10,959 nt of DNA from JANOBJ01 sp031411575 (GTDB lineage: Bacteria > Pseudomonadota > Gammaproteobacteria > Burkholderiales > Burkholderiaceae_C): assembly GCA_031411575.1 (NCBI GenBank), contig JANOBJ010000096.1:1-10959 (forward strand), in the 5' to 3' direction. This document shows positions 1 through 7,135 of this stretch, one piece after another. Made by a program: the position numbers and the translations under genes. Each line of letters begins with the position of its first letter. Positions within the stretch are counted from its first letter, which is position 1. The notes beneath the pieces are model-generated. The model searched no databases and had not been told where the DNA came from. It saw only the letters and a list, made by a program, of their open reading frames with translations.

Positions 1-654
1 GATGTCACCAACACCACGCTGCTGGTGGCGCTGGCCGCCACCTTGCCGCGCCAGATCGAGTTGTCGTCCAATATGCACGGCCTGGCCTCGGGCTGGAACG
101 ACCTGCTGGCGGTGTGGACGCGCATCAGCGGCGTGTGCCACGCCATGCAGCCCCGGCCCGACAGTGGCTTTGACGGCCGGGTCGAGTTTGACGGCCTGCA
201 GTTGAGCCGCGGCGAGCAGCAGCTGCCCTGCACCAGTGTGGACGAGGCGCTGCGCCTGATCGCGGCGCGCCCCACCGGTCGCATCCTGGTGCGCGGGCGC
301 AATGGCGCGGGCAAATCCACCCTGCTGGCCGCGTTGAAGGTGCGCCTGGGCGCCGAGGCCTTTTACTGGCCCACCACCGACCGGCTGTCGTTCGCGTTCC
401 TGCGCGGCGCCATGGACAAGGCCGAAGACGCGGCCGATGGCGGCGCGCCCGTGCTGCCGCCGGGTTTTTCGTCCGGCGAACGGCAACTGCGCTCGTTGCA
501 GGAGATCGAGCGCCAGACCCACGCCGCCGTCTATCTGCTGGATGAGTGGGACGCCAACCTGGACGCCCGCAACCGCGCCCAGGCCGAGGCGCTGGTGCAA
601 AGCATTGCTGCGCGCGCCGTGGTGGTGGAGATTTCGCACCGCGACCGGGTGTAG
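1..654 (+). CDS. ABC transporter ATP-binding domain, C-terminal part (5' end outside window)
   Basis: The frame is open from base 1, so only the last 217 residues are visible. All core nucleotide-binding motifs are present in order: Walker A GRNGAGKST (nt 295-321), a signature-like FSSGERQ in place of LSGGQ (from nt 466), Walker B VYLLDEW with the catalytic Glu (nt 529-549), a D-loop-like NLD, and the H-loop His in ISHRD (codon 637-639). About 60 residues before the ATPase core (TLLVALAATLPRQIEL and on) look like the end of a membrane domain, so this is probably the fused permease-ATPase type of exporter, with the ATPase on the cytoplasmic face. The Trp after DE in Walker B recalls the cyclic-peptide or siderophore exporter (PvdE-like) and SbmA/BacA-related groups, but the substrate cannot be read from this fragment. 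The ATPase domain is short, about 160 residues. The gene converges with the RraA-family gene. Confidence 0.85.
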   Translation, partial: DVTNTTLLVALAATLPRQIELSSNMHGLASGWNDLLAVWTRISGVCHAMQPRPDSGFDGRVEFDGLQLSRGEQQLPCTSVDEALRLIAARPTGRILVRGRNGAGKSTLLAALKVRLGAEAFYWPTTDRLSFAFLRGAMDKAEDAADGGAPVLPPGFSSGERQLRSLQEIERQTHAAVYLLDEWDANLDARNRAQAEALVQSIAARAVVVEISHRDRV

Positions 655-678
655 CGGCTGGCGGGTGTTCTGTGGGGT

Positions 679-746
679 ATTTTTGAATCAAATGTGCCTT
701 TTGTCCGCACTGAATGGTCATAGTTTGCTATAAATAATATAGCATT
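679..746 (+). repeat. Dispersed intergenic hairpin repeat, copy 1
   Basis: This AT-rich element lies 24 bases after the stop of the ABC gene. It opens with ATTTTTGAA and ends in a hairpin: stem TGCTATA / TATAGCA with loop AATAA (726-744). An inverted second copy lies at 10173-10241. The two share an identical 18-base block, ATGGTCATAGTTTGCTAT (here 714-731), and 20 of the 29 bases just before it. Both copies sit between convergent genes, which suits a bidirectional terminator or REP-like element. From memory, a related intergenic element with a T-run and a GCTAT...ATAGC hairpin is common in Comamonadaceae. The repeat relation is seen directly; the terminator role is inferred. Confidence 0.8.
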
Positions 747-770
747 TGATATCTGATGATTGAAGGATAC

Positions 771-782
771 CGCGGCGCCGCG
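771..782. other. Perfect 12-base GC palindrome
   Basis: CGCGGCGCCGCG is its own reverse complement and lies 29 bases beyond the stop of the RraA-family gene, in the convergent gap. It could form a strong stem in the transcript from either side, but no T-run follows on either strand, so it is not a standard intrinsic terminator. In DNA this GC-rich a chance palindrome is possible. Confidence 0.4.
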
Positions 783-811
783 TCGCCACCGGCAGCCAGC
801 GCACCAGCGCC

Positions 812-1456
812 TCAGAACTTGCCGTACTTGAGGTAAGCCTGCTGCGGGTCCATCCCCGCCAGGATGTTGTCGCGCACCAGATTCTCTTTGCCCGAAGCCG
901 CCTCGGCCGCGTCCACGATGGCCGCGGCGTGCGCCAGCGGAATCACCAGCGCGCCATCGCGGTCGCCAAGAAAATAATCACCCGGCTGCACGCTCACGTC
1001 GCCCATGCGGATCGGCACGTCCACCCCGCTCGGCAGCCAGCGGCCCACCACATCCTTCGGCGTGAAAAAGCTGTGCCAGGTGGCAAACCCCATGCGCAGC
1101 AAAAACTCGGTGTCGCGGCAACCGCCGTCCACCACATAGCCCAGCACACCCTTGCGCTTGAGCGTCTCGCCCGACAGCTCGCCCATCAGCGCCACCTCGT
1201 GGTTGTGCGGCTGGCACAGGATCACATGCCCGACCCTGGCCTGCGACAAAAACCCTGTCCAGCCCAGCAGCGTCTCATGCGCCTCAAAACTCCCGAGCCG
1301 CCCCTCCAGCGTCTGGATCGGCCCCGCCAGCGTCACCCCCGCCGCCAGCGGTCGGATGTCAGGCGGCAGCACAAACGACTTGAACCCCCGCTCGCGCATG
1401 ACGTCGTGCACGACGCCGGTGTAGGTGGCGCGGAGGCGCTGGGTTAGGGTGTCCAT
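812..1456 (-). CDS. RraA-family protein (HMG/CHA aldolase-like)
   Basis: This is a 214-residue protein of the RraA / 4-hydroxy-4-methyl-2-oxoglutarate aldolase superfamily. Visible family motifs are GELSGETL (residues 92-99), the active-site block DGGCRD (110-115) with the Arg-Asp pair that binds substrate and divalent metal in characterised aldolases, and GDRDG (164-168) near the C-terminus. The size is typical. Family members cleave 2-oxo-4-hydroxy diacids or decarboxylate oxaloacetate in aromatic catabolism; others (RraA proper) bind RNase E. The complete Arg-Asp motif favours an enzyme, but the substrate is unknown and no aromatic-pathway genes are adjacent. The start is ATG 1456, because AGGAG stands five bases before it and the family similarity begins there. 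The frame stays open to 1744, but that extension has no RraA similarity. The gene is cytoplasmic and leftward, converging with the ABC gene. Confidence 0.88.
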   Translation of the reverse strand: MDTLTQRLRATYTGVVHDVMRERGFKSFVLPPDIRPLAAGVTLAGPIQTLEGRLGSFEAHETLLGWTGFLSQARVGHVILCQPHNHEVALMGELSGETLKRKGVLGYVVDGGCRDTEFLLRMGFATWHSFFTPKDVVGRWLPSGVDVPIRMGDVSVQPGDYFLGDRDGALVIPLAHAAAIVDAAEAASGKENLVRDNILAGMDPQQAYLKYGKF

Positions 1457-1754
1457 GGGAGCTCCTTGGGGGATGAGCGGATTGTCCACGAGCTGGCAAT
1501 CCGCCCAACTTGAGAACGCCCCACGGGCTTGTTGGCCTGCGTTCGTGCGATAGCGGTCGCGGGGTGGTAGCGGTCGTCGGTGCGTACGCGCCAGCGGTTG
1601 TTCTCGACCCTGAGCGGAAGTCCCGTTGCCCGACCTTGTCACCTCAAAGCGTTCAAAGGTCTTGTGCTCGCTGACTTGCGGTCTACCGGCGCGGCATGGA
1701 CGGTATCGACGCGACGCGTGAACCGGTGATTCCGCCAGCTGCACTGATCTAAGC
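1457..1754. other. 298-base gap without a recognised gene
   Basis: This stretch separates the aldolase-like gene from the DUF4238 / SEC-C gene. It contains the aldolase ribosome site (AGGAG, next to 1457-1466) and presumably its promoter, although I find no convincing -35/-10 pair. The aldolase frame remains open through most of it, but the translation is Arg-rich and matches no family I know. It also holds two copies of TAGCGGTCG (1551-1559 and 1568-1576). It may be degraded sequence at the edge of an insertion, but no gene remnant could be named. Confidence 0.4.
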
Positions 1755-4196
1755 CTAACTGTCTCCGCTATCGTCTCCCGATTCGTCGAACACCAAGCGC
1801 AGCGCGTACGGAATGGACAGAGGCTGGGTCACGCCTGCAAACATTACGAGCAGCCGCTGCACCTCGTGCCGGGCAAATCCCGCCGGCGGCACGTGCAGCT
1901 CCAGGCGTGCGCGGAGCAGGGTGGTATCGGCCGCGGGTTTCCCCGCTCGCTCGACCTTGCCGCGCGCCTGGCGCATAAGCTTGCCCAGCTCGGTGGGAGC
2001 AGGCCCTGCTAGGGGATGCGAGACCGTTTCAGCTAGCCGCCGCAGCAACGACCGGATTGGCGGACGGTCGCCGCTGTTGATACGTTGCGCCACTCGTTGC
2101 GTGTCAAGTTCTACCGGGAATGAGATCTCCCCCAAGGCCTGCCGCACGGGTTCCCACGCGGGCTGCGATGGCGCTCCAGCCGGCTGAGCGTCCTTCAGGA
2201 GCTGTGCCCATTGCGCCTCCATATCGACGTGGATGATCGAGCCAGTCAGCGCCGCCACGTACAGCGCCGCTTCCAGGCTCAGCCCTTTGAGGATCTGGTT
2301 CTGCGCAGTCTTGTCGCCCACTGGGATCGGCCGCAAAAGCGTGTATGGATCGGCCTCGGCCTCTCGCCTGAAATACGCGATAAGCCGTTCCGTTGTCACG
2401 GCATCGGCATCTGGCATGTGCTCGGCAATGAAGCGCCGCTGGGACGCCTCTGGCAGGATCCAGATGAAGCGGCGGGTGTCCTCTTCTGCGAGTTTCTGGA
2501 GGCGACGCATGCCGCCGCCCTCTGGTGGCTTCCATCCGTCGGTACGTCGCATGAGCACCTCCCGGACATGATGGCCGAGTGGCCCACTGACGTCGCCTGG
2601 ATCGGGCACCAGATGCACGAGGCCGGCACGGATAAACGGCTCCAGCACCAGGAGCAGCATGACGTTCTTGAGCGTCTGCATCTTGTGGCCGGTTGGCGAC
2701 TCGATGGGGCTGAACTCGGGCTTCATGCGCGTGCCAAGGAAGAATGGGTTCACGAGCACGATTTCATCGACATACGGCAACCAACCCAGCACCGTCGTCT
2801 CAACGGTGCGCGGATCGCTGAAGCCCATGTAGACCGAACGCAGGACTTTCGGGTTGGGCCGCGGTAGCAGGGAAGCCAGATCGGTGTCTTCGGGCCAAAG
2901 GCTCGCAAACGCGCGGTGGATACGCTTGACGTGCTCGTCGCTCAGGTTGCGGCGCACGTCCTCCCAGGACGCCCCGTCAGACAGGCCCAAGATGCCCTGA
3001 ATGGCGGTACAGAACATCAGGTTGCGCTCGCGCAGGCCGTAGACCTCCCAAGACCGGCGTTCTGCGGCCGGCAACCGCTGGCAGCAGTCCTTGAATGCGT
3101 AGGCGCTTCCGCAGCCGCAGAAGTCGTTGGCCCCGATGTTCTTGCGGGGGGACTTGCGAGTCAGGAACTCGTGGGCCTTGGACGTACGGCCATGCTCATC
3201 CCAATAGCCAGAGGTGCCGTCCGTGTAGCCGACGTAGATTTCCCCGCCAAAGCGCCACAGATCGGCCTTAGGCCGCAGCACCTCGGCGATCAGCGCCCAC
3301 GATCCGTTGAATTCGCGTTCCGGGTAGAGCCAGGTCTTGTTCGCGGCGGCGATGTAGCGTTTCGCACGCAACTTGAGCAGGTGGTTGATTGCGATCACCT
3401 CGTTCCGGTGGAGTCGCCGATCTCGGATGAAGTTGTCGGTGCGCGTCATGCCCACGCCCAGGTGCCGGGCGTTCGTGCGCAGCCGTGTCAGGTCTAGTTG
3501 ATCCGGCTCCTTCGCATATTCCAAGTGCGTGATGATGATGCAGGTATTGGCGTCCAGCGCGAAAACAGTGTGAGAGCCCATGGCCGCTACAAGCGGATCC
3601 TGCGGGTAGGCGCACTGCTGGGACGTGAAATCGACCGCCGCGTTGTAGACGGTCACCGGATGATCCGTCAGAATGAACTTCACGTCCGAGTCCTGCGCCG
3701 AGACGATCTCTCGCACACCCTCGACCCACATGGTGCAATGCATCAGGCGCAGAGCCTGCATCTCGACCATTAGGTCGACTTGGGATAGCACGCCGTAGCA
3801 CGAGCGGATCCAATCCAGCCCTTTAGGCGTTCGCAGCTTCTGCGCTGCCATGTGCTCAAAGAAGTCTTGGAACGACTCATGCACGTCAGTGTGGTTCCCA
3901 AGCGCGAAGGCGCGGACTGCTTTCGACCCCCGGTCGTCGATGATGCCAAATAGGTACTTTTCCACATCGTCGTTGACGATCGGACCGAAATGCGTGGTGT
4001 ACAGATCGAACTCGACGAAGCAGCTGTTTGTGCCCCACTCGTGAAGCGCCTTACGCGGAACTTGCCGGCCATCGGGCAGCGGCTTGAGATCCGGTTTCAG
4101 GTTGAGATGGAAAAGGCGGGACTGATCGGGAGCGAGGAAGCCTCGCTGGTACCACTGCGGGACGTAGTGGTTGCTCCGGGCCTTCTGGTTGGTCAT
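1755..4196 (-). CDS. DUF4238 / SEC-C multidomain protein of unknown function
   Basis: This is an 813-residue soluble protein with no signal peptide or clear membrane segment. Residues 1 to about 290 resemble DUF4238: HYVPQW at 10-15 near the start, and ILTDHPV at 175-181, matching the family's (T/S)D(N/H)PV motif. A SEC-C zinc-binding motif follows at about 354-375: C360-x-C362, eight residues, then C371-C372, with the usual GS and Lys. The C-terminal 430 residues match nothing I can name; notable stretches are LPYVDEIVLVNPF (473-485), LEPFIRAGLVHLVPDP (518-533) and AALYVAALTGSIIHVD (643-658). DUF4238 proteins usually have about 250-370 residues, so this is a long fusion. The start is fixed by the family N-terminus; its ribosome site is weak. 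Hand-counted 60-base samples give 52% (3481-3540), 53% (3841-3900) and 60% GC (2641-2700), against 73% in ggt and the kinase, suggesting horizontal transfer. A nucleic-acid or defence-related role is possible but unproven. Confidence 0.8.
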   Translation of the reverse strand: MTNQKARSNHYVPQWYQRGFLAPDQSRLFHLNLKPDLKPLPDGRQVPRKALHEWGTNSCFVEFDLYTTHFGPIVNDDVEKYLFGIIDDRGSKAVRAFALGNHTDVHESFQDFFEHMAAQKLRTPKGLDWIRSCYGVLSQVDLMVEMQALRLMHCTMWVEGVREIVSAQDSDVKFILTDHPVTVYNAAVDFTSQQCAYPQDPLVAAMGSHTVFALDANTCIIITHLEYAKEPDQLDLTRLRTNARHLGVGMTRTDNFIRDRRLHRNEVIAINHLLKLRAKRYIAAANKTWLYPEREFNGSWALIAEVLRPKADLWRFGGEIYVGYTDGTSGYWDEHGRTSKAHEFLTRKSPRKNIGANDFCGCGSAYAFKDCCQRLPAAERRSWEVYGLRERNLMFCTAIQGILGLSDGASWEDVRRNLSDEHVKRIHRAFASLWPEDTDLASLLPRPNPKVLRSVYMGFSDPRTVETTVLGWLPYVDEIVLVNPFFLGTRMKPEFSPIESPTGHKMQTLKNVMLLLVLEPFIRAGLVHLVPDPGDVSGPLGHHVREVLMRRTDGWKPPEGGGMRRLQKLAEEDTRRFIWILPEASQRRFIAEHMPDADAVTTERLIAYFRREAEADPYTLLRPIPVGDKTAQNQILKGLSLEAALYVAALTGSIIHVDMEAQWAQLLKDAQPAGAPSQPAWEPVRQALGEISFPVELDTQRVAQRINSGDRPPIRSLLRRLAETVSHPLAGPAPTELGKLMRQARGKVERAGKPAADTTLLRARLELHVPPAGFARHEVQRLLVMFAGVTQPLSIPYALRLVFDESGDDSGDS

Positions 4197-4411
4197 TCGC
4201 TCACTTGGCTCGTTTTGCGCACGAATTATCTGTCGGCCATTGCGGGCTTTATGGTGGTAGCCGTCCTCCGGCTTGTTCGAAGTTGCCGGGATGGTTGGTC
4301 AGCCCCGAACCTGAACTTGGTCAACGACGATTGATGGCCGAAAGCACCGCTCCGCATCAGGGCCAAAATTTCCACCCGTATTCTGCAGCCCACAGCGAGT
4401 CTCGACCCCCC

Positions 4412-6247
4412 TCAATCCCCCATCACCACCCCCTCACGCCGAGGATCAGCGCCGCCCAGCCAGAGCTGCATGCCGTGCGCCTGGCCGCGGGTGATGGCTT
4501 GGAGGCCGCTGGTCATGTTCTGCTCGCGCACCTCGTGGCCTTTGGCTTTGAGGGCTTCTACCGTGGCGGGGGCGAAGCGTTTTTCTTCGAGCAACGTGGG
4601 GCCGTTGAGCGATGCGAAGTTGGGCAGGTTGATGGCTTGCTGCGGCACCATGCCCCAGTTGAGCACGCCGTACAGGGTCTTGGCGGTGTAGTGAATGATG
4701 AGCGCGCCGCCGGGGCTGCCGCCGCTCATGATGAGCTGGCCGGTGGCTTTGTCGAACACCAGCGTGGGCGCCATGGATGAGCGCGGGCGCTTGCCAGGCT
4801 GCACGCGGTTGGCCACGGGTTTGCCTTCGGCGTCGGCGGGTGCAAAGCTGAAGTCGGTGAGTTCGTTGTTCAGCAAGAAGCCTTTGACCATCTGGCGCGC
4901 GCCAAACACGTCTTCAATCGTGGTGGTCATGGCCAGCGCGTTGCCAAACGCATCGACGATGCTGATGTGGCTGGTGCCGTACTCGGGCTGGTCGGGCATG
5001 GGCGCCCAGGCAGCCTTGGCGCCGGTGGGCGTGCCGGGCTTGGCGGTTTTCATGCTTTGCGGCGCGATGGTTTTGGCGCGCGCGGCCAGGTAGGCCGGGT
5101 CGAGCAGGCTCATCCAGTTGCCGGCGGGCGGTTGCACAAAATCAGGGTCGCCCAGGTACTGCGCGCGGTCGGCAAAGGCCAGCCGCGAGGCCTCGGTGTA
5201 CAGGTGCAGCCATTCAGCGCCGGGCAGGCCGTCGGCGCCCAACGGCAGCGAGGCCGCGTTGGTGTTGTTCAGGATGCCCAGAATCTGGCCCACCGCGATG
5301 GCGCCCGAGCTGGGCGGCGGAAAGCCGCAGATGCGAAAGTCGCGCGCGATGCCGGTGGCACCGGCGGCGGCCGATGGTTGTGCCCGGTAGTCGCTGCACA
5401 GCGGCGCGCGCTTCTTGGGCTGGTAGCCGGCCAGATCGGCCAGGCTGAGCTTGCCGGGGTTGGTGGCGTGCTTTTGCACCTTGTCCACCATGGCCTGCGC
5501 CACTTCGCCTTCGAGCAGGCCTTTGGAACCCTCGGTGGCGATCTTGCCCAGTACGGCGGCCAGCTCGGGGTTCTTCAGCACGTAGCCCACGGCATGCGGC
5601 TCGCCGTCAGGGCGGTAGAAGTAGGCGGCGGCCACCGGGTCGCGCTTCAAATGGGCCTCATTCTTGAGCAGGGTGTTCAGCCGCGCACTGACCTTGAAGC
5701 CGCCCTGCGCCAGCGTGATGGCCGGCTGGAACAGCGTAGCCCACGGCAGCTTGCCGTACTGCTTGTGCGCCTGCTCCAGCATGCGCACCGTTCCCGGCAC
5801 GCCGACCGAGCGGCCGCCTACCACGCCGTCGTAAAACGGCATGGGTTTGCCGTCGGCAGCCAGAAAGAGTTTTTCGTCCACGCCCGCGGGCGCCGTCTCG
5901 CGGCCGTCCCAGGCTTCCACGTTGGCGCCGTTGGCGTGCAGCAAAAACGCGCCGCCGCCGATGCCGCTGGATTGCGGCTCCACCAGCGTCAGCACCATCT
6001 GCACCGCTACGGCGGCGTCAATTGCGCTGCCGCCGGCCTTCAGGATCTGGTAGCCGGCGTCGGTGGCCAGCGGGTTGGCCGCCGCCACCGCAAACTGTTT
6101 GGTGGCCCAGCCCGGTTTTTCGGTGTAGCCCGACGAGCCTTCGGGCTGGTCGGGCACGGTGTAGCTGAAACCTGACGGGCCGGTGGGGGCGGACGCGCAG
6201 GCGGCCAGCAGGGCCGCAGCGGCAAGGGTGGTGAGCAGGTGTTTCAT
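4412..6247 (-). CDS. ggt: Gamma-glutamyltransferase, predicted lipoprotein
   Basis: This is a 611-residue gamma-glutamyltransferase / glutathione hydrolase. The proenzyme cleaves itself before a conserved Thr, which then becomes the nucleophile; the enzyme removes or transfers the gamma-glutamyl group of glutathione outside the cytoplasm. Thr425 in YGTSHISIVD is the expected cleavage site and nucleophile, giving a small subunit of about 187 residues. Arg116 in WDGRET is the expected glutamyl-carboxylate ligand. LLNNELTDFSF (458-468), RPRSSMAPT (488-496) and GGSPGG (509-514) match the substrate pocket and oxyanion-hole motifs. The N-terminus is a lipoprotein signal with lipobox LAAC (Cys17) followed by Ala, which by the Lol rule predicts an outer-membrane anchor facing the periplasm. 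ATG 6247 follows GGAG. The gene lies 62 bases downstream of the dehydrogenase on the same strand, so read-through is possible. Confidence 0.95.
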   Translation of the reverse strand: MKHLLTTLAAAALLAACASAPTGPSGFSYTVPDQPEGSSGYTEKPGWATKQFAVAAANPLATDAGYQILKAGGSAIDAAVAVQMVLTLVEPQSSGIGGGAFLLHANGANVEAWDGRETAPAGVDEKLFLAADGKPMPFYDGVVGGRSVGVPGTVRMLEQAHKQYGKLPWATLFQPAITLAQGGFKVSARLNTLLKNEAHLKRDPVAAAYFYRPDGEPHAVGYVLKNPELAAVLGKIATEGSKGLLEGEVAQAMVDKVQKHATNPGKLSLADLAGYQPKKRAPLCSDYRAQPSAAAGATGIARDFRICGFPPPSSGAIAVGQILGILNNTNAASLPLGADGLPGAEWLHLYTEASRLAFADRAQYLGDPDFVQPPAGNWMSLLDPAYLAARAKTIAPQSMKTAKPGTPTGAKAAWAPMPDQPEYGTSHISIVDAFGNALAMTTTIEDVFGARQMVKGFLLNNELTDFSFAPADAEGKPVANRVQPGKRPRSSMAPTLVFDKATGQLIMSGGSPGGALIIHYTAKTLYGVLNWGMVPQQAINLPNFASLNGPTLLEEKRFAPATVEALKAKGHEVREQNMTSGLQAITRGQAHGMQLWLGGADPRREGVVMGD

Positions 6248-6268
6248 GGCATCTCCGTAGGCGATGCC
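6248..6268 (-). promoter_or_regulatory. Short hairpin around the ggt ribosome-binding site
   Basis: On the coding strand GGCATC (6268-6263) pairs with GATGCC (6253-6248), which directly abuts the ATG. The nine-base loop GCCTACGGA carries most of the GGAG Shine-Dalgarno sequence. The structure could modulate ribosome access, but the stem is only six base pairs and no regulator is implied. Confidence 0.3.
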
Positions 6269-6309
6269 GCGATGTTACGCTGCCCCCGCCGGGGCCTCTT
6301 TCGCGTCTC

Positions 6310-7068
6310 TCAGCGCGGCGCGAGGCGGATGGCGCCGTCCAGCCGGATCACTTCACCGTTGAGCATGTCGTTCTCGATGATGTGTTTGGCGAGCTTGGCG
6401 TAATCCTCCGGCGTGCCCAGGCGCGAAGGGAAGGGCACGCTGGCGGCCAGCGCGTCCTGCACCTCTTTGGGCATGCCGAACAACATGGGCGTGCCAAAGA
6501 TGCCGGGGGCGATCGTCATGTTGCGGATGCCGTTCCTGGCCAGGTCGCGCGCGATCGGCAGCGTCATGCCGACCACGCCGCCCTTGCTGGCGCTGTAGGC
6601 GGCCTGACCGATCTGGCCGTCGTACGCGGCCACGCTGGCGGTGGAGATCATCACGCCACGCTCGCCGGTGGCTTCGGGTTCGTTCTTGCACATCGCATCG
6701 GCGGCCAGGCGGATCATGTTGAAGCTGCCGACCAGGTTCACCATGATGGTTTTGCTGAACACGCCCAAATTGTGCGCGCCGTTCTTGCCCACGGTTTTTT
6801 CGGCCGGGGCAATGCCGGCGCAGTTGATCAGGCCCATCAGTTTGCCGAGCGACACCGCTTGGGCCACCACGGCCTGGCCGTCGGCCTCGTTGCTGACGTC
6901 GCATTTGACAAACGCGCCGCCGATGGCTTTGGCCACGGCCTCGCCTTTCTCGACCTGCATGTCGGCTACCACCACGGTGGCGCCATTGGCGGCCAGCATG
7001 CGTGCCGTGCCTTCACCCAGGCCCGAAGCGCCGCCGGTGACGATGAATACCTTGCCTTTGATTTCCAT
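6310..7068 (-). CDS. SDR-family 3-hydroxyacyl-CoA dehydrogenase (HSD10-like)
   Basis: This is a 252-residue classical short-chain dehydrogenase. The NAD-binding glycine motif TGGASGLG is at 11-18, and Asp36 at the end of the second strand favours NAD over NADP. NCAG (82-85) is the usual NAG motif with one Cys inserted, and Asn111, Ser145, Tyr158 and Lys162 form the catalytic tetrad (AAYSASK). The segment QAAYSASKGGVVGMTLPIAR, then TIAPGIFGTP, PFPSRLG and NGEVIRLDGAIR, follows human HSD10 and bacterial 3-hydroxy-2-methylbutyryl-CoA dehydrogenases almost residue for residue. The likely reaction is NAD-dependent oxidation of (2-methyl-)3-hydroxyacyl-CoA in isoleucine or fatty-acid breakdown in the cytoplasm. 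The ATG is six bases after AGGAG. A palindromic operator lies 20 bases before the start. The typical partners thiolase and acyl-CoA dehydrogenase are not adjacent. Confidence 0.92.
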   Translation of the reverse strand: MEIKGKVFIVTGGASGLGEGTARMLAANGATVVVADMQVEKGEAVAKAIGGAFVKCDVSNEADGQAVVAQAVSLGKLMGLINCAGIAPAEKTVGKNGAHNLGVFSKTIMVNLVGSFNMIRLAADAMCKNEPEATGERGVMISTASVAAYDGQIGQAAYSASKGGVVGMTLPIARDLARNGIRNMTIAPGIFGTPMLFGMPKEVQDALAASVPFPSRLGTPEDYAKLAKHIIENDMLNGEVIRLDGAIRLAPR

Positions 7069-7088
7069 GACTCGCTCCTGAATGGACG

Positions 7089-7104
7089 TTGACGTTCACG
7101 TCAA
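7089..7104. promoter_or_regulatory. Perfect palindromic operator before the dehydrogenase (LiuR-like)
   Basis: TTGACGT-TC-ACGTCAA is a perfect inverted repeat with seven-base arms, starting 20 bases upstream of the dehydrogenase ATG. On the coding strand a -10-like GATAAT (7109-7104) abuts and slightly overlaps it, and three hexamers of form ACGTNN follow in tandem (7101-7084). The shape resembles my recollection of LiuR (MerR-family) sites controlling leucine/isoleucine and acyl-CoA degradation in proteobacteria, which fits the downstream enzyme. The palindrome is seen directly; the regulator is inferred. Confidence 0.6.
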
Positions 7105-7135
7105 TTATCCCTCAGCGGCCAGGCGCCGCGAGTCG

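Noticed and set aside
812..1456. Naming the RraA-family gene rraA, regulator of RNase E
   Set aside because: The complete DGGCRD aldolase motif is also found in metabolic enzymes of the family, and nothing here links it to RNase E, so no symbol was given.
1551..1600. TAGCGGTCG twice plus CAGCGGTTG nearby, as a possible operator or iteron set
   Set aside because: The copies are only nine bases, irregularly spaced (17 and 15 bases apart) and of low complexity for such GC-rich DNA.
1457..1744. N-terminal extension of the RraA-family frame to 1744
   Set aside because: The extension lacks RraA similarity and is Arg-rich, while ATG 1456 has an AGGAG at ideal distance and matches the family N-terminus.
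4967..6175. Open frame on the + strand opposite ggt (402 codons)
   Set aside because: It is a compositional shadow of the gamma-glutamyltransferase gene: low-complexity Gly/Ala/Arg/His/Gln translation, and no ribosome site or family similarity seen.
6281..6294. GC-rich hairpin between the dehydrogenase and ggt as a terminator
   Set aside because: In the direction of transcription the GCCCC-GGCG-GGGGC stem is not followed by a T-run, and the two genes are co-oriented with a short gap.
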